A DNA stretch of 7,976 nt from JAGLHV01 sp023132075 [NCBI: bacterium] (GTDB lineage: Bacteria > CBDUZB01 > JAGLHV01): assembly GCA_023132075.1 (NCBI GenBank), contig JAGLYT010000065.1:1-7976 (forward strand), written 5' to 3'. A program made the translations under genes and the position numbers. Shown here in pieces: positions 1 through 6,897 of the stretch. Within the stretch, counting starts at the first letter, position 1, and the number at the start of each line of letters is the position of its first letter. A model generated the notes under the pieces. It did no database searches, was not told where the DNA came from, and saw only the letters and a program-made list of their open reading frames with translations.

Positions 1-29
1 GTTCGAAACACATTTTACCTTTATTTTTG

Positions 30-64
30 TGTTTAGGATTTCGTATTTCGGATTTAGAATTTAT
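30..64. repeat. Degenerate heptamer array upstream of ssrA
   Basis: Five consecutive 7-nt units (TGTTTAG, GATTTCG, TATTTCG, GATTTAG, AATTTAT) share a core of roughly KATTTMG. They lie in the AT-rich leader before the tmRNA gene. This could be a small tandem repeat or simply low-complexity DNA in the promoter region. I see no coding potential, and no convincing -35/-10 pair can be fixed here. Confidence 0.35.
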
Positions 65-169
65 TTTTTATAATGGGGGTGAATAGGTTTCGACAGGGAT
101 AAAGGAGGCAATTCCGGCAAGTCGAGGTCAGTCGAAGGCTCGTAAATCAATCGACTAATAATCATAATT

Positions 170-199
170 GCTGACCAAAAGTTAGCTTTAGCCGCTTAA
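170..199 (+). other. tmRNA tag-peptide reading frame
   Basis: The frame GCT GAC CAA AAG TTA GCT TTA GCC GCT TAA encodes ADQKLALAA and stops. With the alanine carried by the tmRNA itself, the tag would be A-ADQKLALAA, ending in the ALAA degron seen in most bacterial tags. The stop codon sits in the loop of a stem formed by 189-195 (TAGCCGC) and the following GCGGCTA, as expected for the helix after the tag in known tmRNAs. The resume codon is inferred as GCT at 170-172. An upstream codon in the same frame (ATT or ATA) cannot be strictly excluded. Confidence 0.8.
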
Positions 200-410
200 T
201 CGCGGCTACGCTTACCCTTTTTTTGCCTGCAAAAGAGGGATCAAGTGTCAACGAAGCGGGATAGTTTTAGTCTTTGCCTTTAAGACTAAAATGAAACTCT
301 AAAAGGCTAATAGTTTATTAATCGTGTCTATGGGAGTAATAAACTATGAACTAAAACATAGACTAAACTTGTAGAAGGATTGTTTACTTATTTCTGGACG
401 CGGGTTCGAT

Positions 411-687
411 TCTAAAGAGTCGACTTCCAAAGTAATTTGGGATGAAAAAACCGGCTTACATCAAGGAAACCCTAATCCACTTAAAAGTGGACGGGCAATC
501 TTGAGGGGTTAATAGCCCTGCAGAGACTTCCTTCAAATCGAAGGAGATAGGAGGTAATATCGTTGATTAAAAACTTAATCGACGATAAATCTATGCTTTC
601 TATAATACGCCGGTCTCCCTTAATCTGCCTTAGGCAGACTGGGATGAAGAAATAGTCCACACTATTTGGAAACAAGTAGAGTATGTG
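411..687 (+). ncRNA. Group I self-splicing intron in the tmRNA T-loop
   Basis: The intron is 277 nt with no homing-endonuclease ORF. Core elements by eye: P1 is exon TCGAT (406-410) with intron GTCGA (419-423), giving the required U-G wobble at the 5' splice site. P2 is CCAAA/TTTGG (427-431, 436-440) with a GTAA loop. P3 is CCGGC (451-455) with GCCGG (609-613). P4 is TCAAG (461-465) with CTTGA (500-504). P5 is CCC/GGG (470-472, 493-495), extended by TCCAC/GTGGA. P6 is GGGGTT/AGCCCT (505-510, 514-519). P7 is GACT (525-528) with AGTC (654-657). P8 is TCCC/GGGA (616-619, 641-644) with an inner hairpin. P9 is 662-668 with 673-679, closed by a GAAA loop. Two hairpins between P7 and P3' (529-545, 560-585) look like P7.1/P7.2, suggesting subgroup IA. 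The terminal G is 687. Motifs AAGGAAACCCTAA, CAATCTTGAG, GCAGAGACT and AAATAGTCC match the P, Q, R and S elements. Confidence 0.95.
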
Positions 688-715
688 TCCCGCCACCTCC
701 ACCATTTAATAAAGA

Positions 716-748
716 AAACCCATTCCAAAAAAAAATTGGAATGGGTTT
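716..748. terminator. Bidirectional intrinsic terminator between ssrA and the convergent gene
   Basis: A perfect 13-bp stem (716-728 with 736-748) closes a 7-nt A/T-only loop. On the + strand it is followed by a T-rich run (ATTTTATTTCCTT), 12 nt after the tmRNA CCA. On the - strand it is followed by TCTTTATT. It can therefore end both the tmRNA transcript and the two-gene membrane-protein operon. The stop codon of the - strand gene (747-749) overlaps the outermost pairs of the stem. Confidence 0.85.
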
Positions 749-3524
749 ATTTTATTTCCTTATTCGCTTCTTCCTCCTTTACTTCTTTTCTTTCTTTTCT
801 TTTTTTGAGAAAGCGAACTACTACTCTTATCACTGATACTATAAGTCCGATAAAAAGCAGTACAAGTAAAGGAAAAAACGGTATAAATAAACGGGTAACC
901 AGCAGGAAGAAAATCCAGGCGGAAATTATTAATACTGAAATTCCCGGGCGGCACAAAAATTTTATACTCTCAATTATTTGATTCTTAAAAAGCCTTACTA
1001 AAGATATAATAAAGAGCAATATCAACACTGCAGGGAGTATTGGAAAATAATTATACAGATAAAACAATTTATCTAAAAATTTAGTAAGCACAAAAATAAC
1101 TAAAATTACAACCGGCAATATTTTTGGTTGAAAACATTTTTTCGCCAAGGGAAATAATTTAGATACCGCTTTTCCTAAAGCCCTAACCGGCATTAAAAAA
1201 ATCCTTTTCATCTTAAAAAGAAAATACAAAATTATTAAACCCAGAATAATTAAAATACTGTTAATAATCCATTCGTTAACATAAAAAAAGTTTAAATGTA
1301 AAAGCTCTCCTTGCTCCACAATCTTTTTAGAAAAAAGATAATTTTTACCTGAAATGGGAATATTCATCCGTACCGAAAGTAAACCCGCTAATCCCAGGGA
1401 AATATCTTTTTTGCCTTCCATACCTACAAGCGCCGGAGCGGGAAATTCTTTTATCCCTTTGCTACCAGAAAAATCATCACCATAAAACTCACCAGCTTCT
1501 TCTTCCTTCTCTATCCTCCCTAAAGTCCCGGATATTTTATCCGAACATACAGATTCTTTCAGTTCCCGCTGTCTTAATACTTTTTCATCCTTACTCTTTT
1601 CGCCATATTTATGGCTTTCATCTACCCTTGTTTCTTCCCGTACTGCCTGCTTTGTTATGCTAAGAGGAGAAACGGAGGAATCTGCCAAACCTCCCGTCAA
1701 CCCTCCTGTTACCCTGCGCCATAAAGGTTTATGAAGCTTAGCTACTTTTTCCCTTTCTAAATTTCCTCCGAAATGAAGATATTTATAATTTACCGGAAGA
1801 TAAAAATCCCATTCTAATGTACTTATCAGGACATCCGGAGAAGGAAAAACACTTTTTTTCTTACCCAGAATAAAAAACTTACCGGCCGGTTGGGTATAAA
1901 TAAGTTCTACTTTAAAAGGTCTCAAACCGCTATTTTCATTTTTCCTTTGAGAACGCACTAAAGGGATTAAAATCTTCCCTGCACCATCCTTAGACGCTTT
2001 CTCTCTCTTCCCATCCACATACACACTCCAGATACCGGCATCCTGCGGTAAATCCAGCTTTAAAAATTGATTCCACAGGTTACGCACAGAAAAAGTCAAC
2101 AGATGCACCTGCTTTCCTTCCTCTTTAAAAAGGGTTGTTCCCTTTACATTATCAATAATAATATTCAAAGCTTCTTCTTTTTCGTATTTGGTAATATCTA
2201 CAACGACATTATATGGATGGCGAACATATTTAAAGGCAAAAAGTAAAGGTCGTGCAGAAAGTCCGCTAAGTTCCGCCGGAATCTTCCCAAAATCAATTCT
2301 ATCCAAACCTTCAAAATCCTGCACCTTGGCTTCGGCATCACTCTTTATTTCACCGGCAATAAAACCAAACTCCCTTTTTGCTTTAAGCACTTTAAATCCG
2401 GTAAAATCAGCAACCATTGTTTCTTCCGGTAATATTTTTTCCGCCTTAATAGTTAAATGCTGTTGGCCTTCAGCAGGATACTCAAAAGGAACTTCCAAAA
2501 ATTGTTCTCCCTTTTCCTCTCTTACACTCCACATATTCTTTCCCTGACCGGTTACCTCCAAAATTTGATACCCGGAAGGAACAGCCAACGTTATCCCGAT
2601 AATTTTGTTCTGAACTATATTCAGTTTAACCTGAGTGGTAACTCTGATTGCATCGGCTTCAATAGAAAGAAGATTAAAAAGTTCAGCATAAATTTTTGCC
2701 GGACCGCGGGATTTTTCCGTTAATTTCTTTTTCCATGAAATAGATATCCGTGAAGAAGGAAGGAGACATCCCTTTACTATGGTGTGTTTATTTAACTGCT
2801 CTGTTTCCAACTCCTGAGCGTTGGCAATAGCTACTTCTATATTTGTTTTGGGAATATCTAAAGCGACAGTAGTTATCGGTGTAGTGGGAATATTAAAACT
2901 TAATCCCGGGGTTCCTTTATCCATGGAAGATTTAACCGAAAATTTTACTTTTATCAGGTGTTTTCCGCTTTTTTCCGTACTTAGATAATGCCATCCCCCC
3001 TGGGTAATAATGGAAGCAGGATTCTGATTTATACGGACATCTTCTATAGCTAATTCTTCCCGAAATAAAGGTATCTTAGAATAGGTGTTTTTTTGTTTTT
3101 TAAAAATTTTCAAATCCAACCGTGCTTCAAATTGGGTGCTTTTTTTGTCGACTACACCATTATAAACTGCCTTAGTTATTAAATAATCACCGGGAGGTAA
3201 AAGTTCACTCTTTTTAGGCGGCTGCATTTGTTCCAGCAATGTTTTAAACTGTTTTTTGCTTAAAATAACATCTCCACCTTCTATGCGGTATTCATCCTTT
3301 ACCTTAAAACCGATTTGTGCCAAAAGCCTGCGATATTCATCCCAGGAAAGTTTAATTTCATCGCTGTCTAATTTTAAAATTCTGCGGAATTCTCCCCAAT
3401 CCAAAAGGATACTATTTGATTTTTTTTCTTCATTGTTTTCCGCCAATAACGCCGTACTGAATAAAACAGTTACCAAACACAAACAACTACATCCTATTTG
3501 AATGTATTTCTTTATTTTATTCAC
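747..3524 (-). CDS. Large exported membrane protein of unknown function (downstream paralog, 925 aa)
   Basis: I do not recognise a characterised family. The chosen start is GTG at 3524-3522, 9 nt after AGGGAGG and 4 nt after the upstream stop. It gives a clean signal peptide (MNKIKKYIQI, hydrophobic core, cleavage near STALLA/EN, about residue 29). A longer frame to 3641 exists but overlaps the upstream gene and lacks such a signal. Three short repeats follow: LDWGEFRRIL (41-50), SWDEYRRLL (60-68), SKKQFKTLL (89-97). Next come PPGDYLITKA (110-119) and a long beta-rich-looking exported part to about 620. A charged E/K-rich linker spans about 622-700, then a block conserved with the paralog (720-749). 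About five membrane helices follow (near 752-771, 802-816, 828-845, 861-879, 880-900), then a highly basic/acidic tail. Signal, linker and helices suggest an extracytoplasmic ectodomain held in the inner membrane. It resembles, from memory only, large hypothetical proteins of Planctomycetes-like bacteria. Confidence 0.9.
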   Translation of the reverse strand: MNKIKKYIQIGCSCLCLVTVLFSTALLAENNEEKKSNSILLDWGEFRRILKLDSDEIKLSWDEYRRLLAQIGFKVKDEYRIEGGDVILSKKQFKTLLEQMQPPKKSELLPPGDYLITKAVYNGVVDKKSTQFEARLDLKIFKKQKNTYSKIPLFREELAIEDVRINQNPASIITQGGWHYLSTEKSGKHLIKVKFSVKSSMDKGTPGLSFNIPTTPITTVALDIPKTNIEVAIANAQELETEQLNKHTIVKGCLLPSSRISISWKKKLTEKSRGPAKIYAELFNLLSIEADAIRVTTQVKLNIVQNKIIGITLAVPSGYQILEVTGQGKNMWSVREEKGEQFLEVPFEYPAEGQQHLTIKAEKILPEETMVADFTGFKVLKAKREFGFIAGEIKSDAEAKVQDFEGLDRIDFGKIPAELSGLSARPLLFAFKYVRHPYNVVVDITKYEKEEALNIIIDNVKGTTLFKEEGKQVHLLTFSVRNLWNQFLKLDLPQDAGIWSVYVDGKREKASKDGAGKILIPLVRSQRKNENSGLRPFKVELIYTQPAGKFFILGKKKSVFPSPDVLISTLEWDFYLPVNYKYLHFGGNLEREKVAKLHKPLWRRVTGGLTGGLADSSVSPLSITKQAVREETRVDESHKYGEKSKDEKVLRQRELKESVCSDKISGTLGRIEKEEEAGEFYGDDFSGSKGIKEFPAPALVGMEGKKDISLGLAGLLSVRMNIPISGKNYLFSKKIVEQGELLHLNFFYVNEWIINSILIILGLIILYFLFKMKRIFLMPVRALGKAVSKLFPLAKKCFQPKILPVVILVIFVLTKFLDKLFYLYNYFPILPAVLILLFIISLVRLFKNQIIESIKFLCRPGISVLIISAWIFFLLVTRLFIPFFPLLVLLFIGLIVSVIRVVVRFLKKRKERKEVKEEEANKEIK

Positions 3525-3528
3525 CTCG

Positions 3529-5985
3529 TTAGACCTCCCTTTTAAAAATCCATTCCGGTTTGAGCCAGGCAACCAAAAAAAGAAGAACAAAAACAATAAA
3601 AAGAAATCGTGAAACAAACCCAAAAACCACTGCCCCTGCACAAAGCAACACCCGTACCCCCTGCGGAGTTTTAAGTTTATCCCAAAAATTTTTATTTAAA
3701 GCAAACCAATTTTTAATTCTTATATATCTGTTTCTGATTACCGCACGCATAAAATAAAGAAGATAACCGATAAGAAAAAGAAATAAAATTTTAAAAATTG
3801 TCCCTATCCATCCTTTTACATATTGAAAGCTTAAATGTAATTCCTCTCCTTCCACCAGCGTTTTGGCAAAACGATAAATCTGGCCGGAGGTAGGCATTTC
3901 AATTTTAAGTAAAGCCACCCCCCCTCCTCCCCGGGCAATAACCCCCTGCTGTTGTTCTTTTTTAATGTTTTGGGCAAAATTAATCTCCTGGTCCAGTTGG
4001 TTAAGAAATCCGTTATTATCGCTATTTGTTCTGAATTCACTTTGTAACAATTGCTGTGTTTTTTTAAGCTTCCCGCTACTACGCTGTTGTCTGCCCTGCC
4101 CCCTCCAATTTTCCAATGCCTCATTATAACCATTGACAGATCTATAGGTAAACACCCGCTTATTACCCATCAGAGGACGAATACCGCTGGCAATTTTTTC
4201 TTTTTCTACATCACCGCCAAAATGAAGAAATCTATAATCTACCGGAAAATAGCAGGACCATAACATCTTAGTCACTACTACATCTGCGGTAGGAAATTGC
4301 AACCCTCTTGACCCGGCAATACGGAATTTTTTGTTTTTATTATAATAAAGTATTTCTACATCAAAAGAAGCTATATTTTCACCTTCTATTTTTGAACGTA
4401 TCAAAGGAATCATAAACTTCCCTTCCTTAGTTTTGGAAGGAAGCTCCCTCTTCCCGTTAACATAAAGACTCCATATTTCCGAATCTTTGGGTAATTTAAG
4501 CTGTAGAAACTGCTTCCATGTGTTACGCATAGTATAAACTACCCTGGTAATTACTTTTCCTTCTTCCAGCAATACAGACATAACACTGGCATTGTCAATT
4601 ACCGTATTCACCGTCGGGAGCTCTTCGTGTTTGATAACTTTCAAAGACAAAATAAAAGGATGCCTCAAATAACGAAATCCAAAAATAAGAGGCTTCGCCG
4701 ACATATTAATCAAATCATAAGGTAATTCCTGAATATCCACGCGATCGATATTATCTACTTTAATAATTTCTGCCTCAGCCGTACTCTTTTTTTCCGCCCC
4801 GATATAACCTGTTTCCCTAATTGCCTCTAAAACCTCAAACCCGTTAAATTCAAGCTCCGATTGTTCACTGGAAAATATTTTTTCCGATACTACATTAAAA
4901 ATAACCGTCCCTTCTTTTTCACTTTCAAAAGGCACAGTAAGAATTTCTTCTTCTTTTACTTTTTTCGTATTCCAATCCCGAATTTCCTGCCAATTTTGAT
5001 TTTTCACATAAAGCACACTGTAACCTTGCGGAACATAAACTTTAACATTGTTAATTGTATTTTGTAAAATATTTAATTTGAATCTGGTATTCACCCTTAA
5101 GGCATCATCTTCCAGAGAAAATAAATTCATTGTTTCCGCATAGAGTTTAGCAGGGCCTTTCTTTTTCTCTACGACAATTGTCCGGTGCAACTTAACATTG
5201 ACATAATTGCTGGTAGAAAGTATCGCCTTAACTTTCGTCTGATTTGCAACCCTGGAAATAGTGAGCTGCTTAGCTTGAGGAATTTCTACTTTAACCTCTT
5301 TAAGCGGTATGCTCAGATTAAATAAAGTAATTGCTGTTTGCGGAATAGCTAAATTCAATACATCAGGACCTTTATCCAGAGCTGATTTAATTGAAAATTC
5401 CATATCTACTATATGCTGACCACTTTTAGGGGTGGTAAGCACATACCAACCGCCTTCATTCATCACCAGAGCCGGTTGAGCATTTAATTTAATTTCCTTC
5501 AAAGCAACTTCCTGCGACAGGAGACGAATTTTTGGATACGCTTTTCTTTCTTTTTTAAATATCTCTAAAAAAAAGCGAACTTTAAAAGTCGTACTTTTCT
5601 TTCCCATAACCCCGAAATATTCCGCCTTGGTAATTAGATAATCCCCGGGAGGCTGTAAAGGTTTTGTATCCGGCGGCTTCATTTGTTGTAATAATTTTTT
5701 AAATTGCTCACGCTGTAAGACCACCATACCATTCTGGATGTTATATTCCACTTTGATTTCACTTCCGGTCTGGGCTATAAGTCTTTTAAATTCATCCCAG
5801 CTCAGTTTAATCTCATCGGCATCAATTTTTAATAGTTTTTTAAATTCGCTCCAATCAATTCTTACCTGATTTGTTTGTTTGTTCTCAGCATAAACGAAAC
5901 CAATCAGTCCTCTGCCTAAAAACGCCGCCAAAGTTAAAAAACAAACAGTCTTTAAAATGTTACCCAACCCTTTTTTCAATTTCAT
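3529..5985 (-). CDS. Large exported membrane protein of unknown function (upstream paralog, 818 aa)
   Basis: This is the paralog of the next gene in the same operon. The ATG at 5985 has AAGGAGG 5 nt upstream. The signal peptide is basic MKLKKGLGNILK, then a hydrophobic stretch, with cleavage near FVYA/EN (about residue 33). Three short repeats: DWSEFKKLL (44-52), SWDEFKRLI (62-70), QREQFKKLL (91-99). PPGDYLITKA (112-121) is identical in the paralog. A long exported part to about 607 includes blocks shared in order with the paralog: a region with RHPF, then W..FL.L.LP, IWS.YV.GKRE, IPL.RS, and a Y.FLHFGG-like end. A Q/N/K-rich linker (about 608-687) and a Gly run (RGGGG) precede the conserved juxtamembrane motif (about 697-724). 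Membrane helices are near 726-747 and 777-808. It has fewer C-terminal helices than its paralog. No enzyme motif is visible. A structural, adhesion or envelope-sensing role is possible but unsupported. Confidence 0.9.
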   Translation of the reverse strand: MKLKKGLGNILKTVCFLTLAAFLGRGLIGFVYAENKQTNQVRIDWSEFKKLLKIDADEIKLSWDEFKRLIAQTGSEIKVEYNIQNGMVVLQREQFKKLLQQMKPPDTKPLQPPGDYLITKAEYFGVMGKKSTTFKVRFFLEIFKKERKAYPKIRLLSQEVALKEIKLNAQPALVMNEGGWYVLTTPKSGQHIVDMEFSIKSALDKGPDVLNLAIPQTAITLFNLSIPLKEVKVEIPQAKQLTISRVANQTKVKAILSTSNYVNVKLHRTIVVEKKKGPAKLYAETMNLFSLEDDALRVNTRFKLNILQNTINNVKVYVPQGYSVLYVKNQNWQEIRDWNTKKVKEEEILTVPFESEKEGTVIFNVVSEKIFSSEQSELEFNGFEVLEAIRETGYIGAEKKSTAEAEIIKVDNIDRVDIQELPYDLINMSAKPLIFGFRYLRHPFILSLKVIKHEELPTVNTVIDNASVMSVLLEEGKVITRVVYTMRNTWKQFLQLKLPKDSEIWSLYVNGKRELPSKTKEGKFMIPLIRSKIEGENIASFDVEILYYNKNKKFRIAGSRGLQFPTADVVVTKMLWSCYFPVDYRFLHFGGDVEKEKIASGIRPLMGNKRVFTYRSVNGYNEALENWRGQGRQQRSSGKLKKTQQLLQSEFRTNSDNNGFLNQLDQEINFAQNIKKEQQQGVIARGGGGVALLKIEMPTSGQIYRFAKTLVEGEELHLSFQYVKGWIGTIFKILFLFLIGYLLYFMRAVIRNRYIRIKNWFALNKNFWDKLKTPQGVRVLLCAGAVVFGFVSRFLFIVFVLLFLVAWLKPEWIFKREV
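3534..3540 (-). promoter_or_regulatory. Ribosome binding site deciding the GTG start at 3524
   Basis: AGGGAGG on the - strand lies inside the last codons of the upstream gene (...AGG GAG GTC TAA), with 9 nt to the GTG. It supports the internal GTG start over the longer frame, and it implies translational coupling of the two paralogs. Confidence 0.75.
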
Positions 5986-5990
5986 CCACC

Positions 5991-5997
5991 CCTCCTT
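5991..5997 (-). promoter_or_regulatory. Strong Shine-Dalgarno site of the upstream paralog
   Basis: AAGGAGG followed by GGTGG and ATG gives 5-nt spacing. It fixes the start at 5985 and shows canonical SD use in this organism. Confidence 0.8.
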
Positions 5998-6024
5998 GTT
6001 TCTTTTCTTTTATTTTTTCATTAT

Positions 6025-6038
6025 CTAAATATATTTAG
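6025..6038. promoter_or_regulatory. 14-bp perfect palindrome in the leader of the paralog operon
   Basis: CTAAATATATTTAG is perfectly self-complementary. It lies about 40 nt upstream of the ATG at 5985, within a very AT-rich leader, and could be an operator for a dimeric regulator. In such AT-rich sequence chance palindromes are common. No clear promoter pair could be placed around it. Confidence 0.25.
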
Positions 6039-6123
6039 GCACATATTTTTAAACTACAATTCCCTTGAACAGTAATGCCTACAAATTAATTACAATATAT
6101 TTAATGATAGCACAAGAAAAATA

Positions 6124-6192
6124 AAAAGCAAATATTTTCTTCCATAAAATAATTCTAATAGAACTTAAATGTAAAGTCAATTGAATTGTTAT
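6124..6192. repeat. Outer direct repeat, copy A
   Basis: This aligns in direct orientation with 6941-7008: 57 of 69 positions match, with one gap, and most mismatches are transitions. The best-conserved core is AAAGTCAATTGAATTGTYAT at the 3' end. Both copies are non-coding and flank the transposase island. They may be copies of an intergenic leader, or the outer ends of the duplicated unit. Confidence 0.7.
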
Positions 6193-6237
6193 TGCAAAGG
6201 AAAGGGAAATTTTCTTCGGAACAAATCCTTTGGCTGT

Positions 6238-6264
6238 GCTCAGGACAAGTTCATGTCACCTCTT
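6238..6264. repeat. Inner direct repeat, copy B (contains tnpA stop)
   Basis: GCTCAGGACAAGTTCATGTC plus ACCTCTT matches 6796-6822 at 23 of 27 positions, all in direct orientation. This copy overlaps the last codons and stop of the transposase gene. The partner copy lies just upstream of its start, so the gene is bracketed by the two copies. Confidence 0.65.
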
Positions 6265-6784
6265 TAGCTTTTCTCGTAGGGGTTGAATAAAATTGTTTTA
6301 AATTTATATCTTCAATCAACGGATTATTGTAAATATACTCTCGAATTTTCAATAAAGCTCTTTCATTTCGAATTACATGTTCATAATAATTTGGCTGAAA
6401 TATTTGTTTACCAAAACTTCTTGTGCACCAACCTTTAAAAGCATTTACAATCCATGCTAAACGTGTAGCTGCACGCCCTTGGCGTGTCTGTAAATTAAAT
6501 ATTATATGAATATGATCGGACATAATACAGTAAAAGTCAACTTCCACTGGAAATTTCTTCTCTGTAAATAATAGTTTTTCTTCTACAATATCTGTATTTC
6601 TTTTGTTTATTGCAGGCCAAGAGCCTGCTGCTACATCTATTGAATCAAACTTTTGTGAAATGCGATAAGAAAAAAGAGCCATTTTATTCTTAGTGCAAAT
6701 GGTTACAAAATAGTATCCATTTTTTTTATAATCGTAATTTTTTAAACGTATATCTTTTCTTTTGGGTAAAATCTCGGGTGTCAT
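6251..6784 (-). CDS. REP-associated tyrosine transposase (Y1 HUH family, TnpA-REP)
   Basis: A single-strand DNA transposase/nuclease of the Y1 HUH superfamily. In this family, members process REP palindromes using a HxH metal site and a tyrosine nucleophile. The N-terminal RKDIRLKNYDYKKNGYYFVT (9-28) is the family signature. D-HIH-II (90-95) is the metal-binding HUH motif. The catalytic tyrosine is Y133 or Y134 in FQPNYYEHVIRNE (129-141), followed by REYIYNNP (148-155). At 177 aa it is of usual length and uninterrupted. Two segments, VAAGSWPA (51-58) and TRQGRAAT (100-107), are translated REP palindromes and probably insertions relative to a REP-free homologue. The second sits directly after the HUH strand. 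The ATG at 6784 has no clear Shine-Dalgarno site, so expression may be low. Activity is plausible because all catalytic residues are present. Confidence 0.93.
   Translation of the reverse strand: MTPEILPKRKDIRLKNYDYKKNGYYFVTICTKNKMALFSYRISQKFDSIDVAAGSWPAINKRNTDIVEEKLLFTEKKFPVEVDFYCIMSDHIHIIFNLQTRQGRAATRLAWIVNAFKGWCTRSFGKQIFQPNYYEHVIRNERALLKIREYIYNNPLIEDINLKQFYSTPTRKAKEVT
6465..6487 (+). repeat. REP-like palindrome 1 (inside transposase gene)
   Basis: GTAG (6465-6468) is followed by a hairpin, CACGCC-CTT-GGCGTG (6472-6486). A GTAG tetranucleotide 5' of a hairpin foot is the known recognition layout of TnpA(REP) substrates in E. coli and Stenotrophomonas. It is read on the other strand as residues 100-107 of the transposase. 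Confidence 0.75.
6612..6634 (-). repeat. REP-like palindrome 2 (inside transposase gene, opposite orientation)
   Basis: On the - strand, GTAG (6634-6631) is followed by CAGCAGGC, a loop, then GCCTGC: a 6-bp stem with one broken inner pair compared with palindrome 4. It has the same layout as palindrome 1 but inverted, giving a convergent pair. It encodes VAAGSWPA (51-58). Confidence 0.7.
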
Positions 6785-6795
6785 ACATTCGACAA

Positions 6796-6822
6796 GCTCA
6801 GTACAAGTTCACGTTACCCCTT
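6796..6822. repeat. Inner direct repeat, copy B'
   Basis: Partner of 6238-6264 (23/27 matches). It is preceded by TTCGACAA, so the whole reads TTCGACAAGCTCAGTACAAG, a word type I associate with dispersed intergenic repeats in bacteria (from memory). It lies in the leader of the transposase gene. Confidence 0.65.
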
Positions 6823-6835
6823 CCATGCTAAACTT

Positions 6836-6858
6836 GTAGCTGCACGCCCTTGGCGTGT
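6836..6858 (+). repeat. REP-like palindrome 3
   Basis: Same sequence as palindrome 1: GTAG (6836-6839), then CACGCC-CTT-GGCGTG (6843-6857). It lies in the deleted copy, 39 nt from palindrome 4 and facing it. Confidence 0.75.
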
Positions 6859-6897
6859 CTGTAAATTAAATATTGTATAAATACGATTCAGTTTATT

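Larger units (their letters stand above)
75..704 (+). ncRNA. ssrA: tmRNA (ssrA), one-piece, interrupted by a group I intron
   Basis: tmRNA rescues stalled ribosomes: it is charged with alanine, enters the A site, and its short reading frame adds a degradation tag. The 5' end (GGGGGTGAATAGGTTTCGAC) is the classic tRNA-like start. The 3' end gives CACCTCC plus ACCA, with CCA encoded at 702-704. Acceptor pairing is 75-81 with 694-700 (one G-U). The T-stem is 400-404 with 689-693, and its 7-nt loop TTCGATT is split by the intron after its sixth nucleotide. Exons 75-410 and 688-704 join to 353 nt, a normal tmRNA length, whereas the uninterrupted gene (630 nt) is far too long. Further tmRNA-like blocks are GCAAGTCGAGGTC and GGCTCGTAAAT near 117-147. 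It is not circularly permuted. A bidirectional terminator follows. A TATAAT at 69-74 abuts the mature 5' end, too close to be its -10 box, so the promoter is not located. Confidence 0.96.

Noticed and set aside
69-74. Perfect TATAAT as tmRNA -10 box
   Set aside because: It ends one base before the mature tmRNA 5' end, so transcription from it would start inside the RNA. No matching -35 was found.
411-687. Insertion read as a permuted or two-piece tmRNA spacer
   Set aside because: The order of tRNA-like parts is normal (acceptor 5' end first, CCA last), and the insert has a complete group I core with correct splice-site nucleotides.
481-705. 74-codon - strand frame across the intron and tmRNA 3' end
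   Set aside because: It is antisense to a strongly supported structured RNA, with no ribosome site and no recognisable protein.
685-981. 98-codon + strand frame and other frames opposite the large genes
   Set aside because: Shadow frames of AT-rich coding sequence, low complexity, and without a plausible start or family signature.
3525-3641. N-terminal extension (39 codons) of the downstream paralog
   Set aside because: It overlaps the end of the upstream gene in another frame. The GTG at 3524 has a good ribosome site and gives a proper signal peptide aligned with the paralog.
6036-6081. TAGGCA...TGCCTA inverted repeat upstream of the paralog operon
   Set aside because: Six bp arms 34 nt apart in AT-rich DNA are expected by chance, and no further pairing supports a riboswitch or leader.
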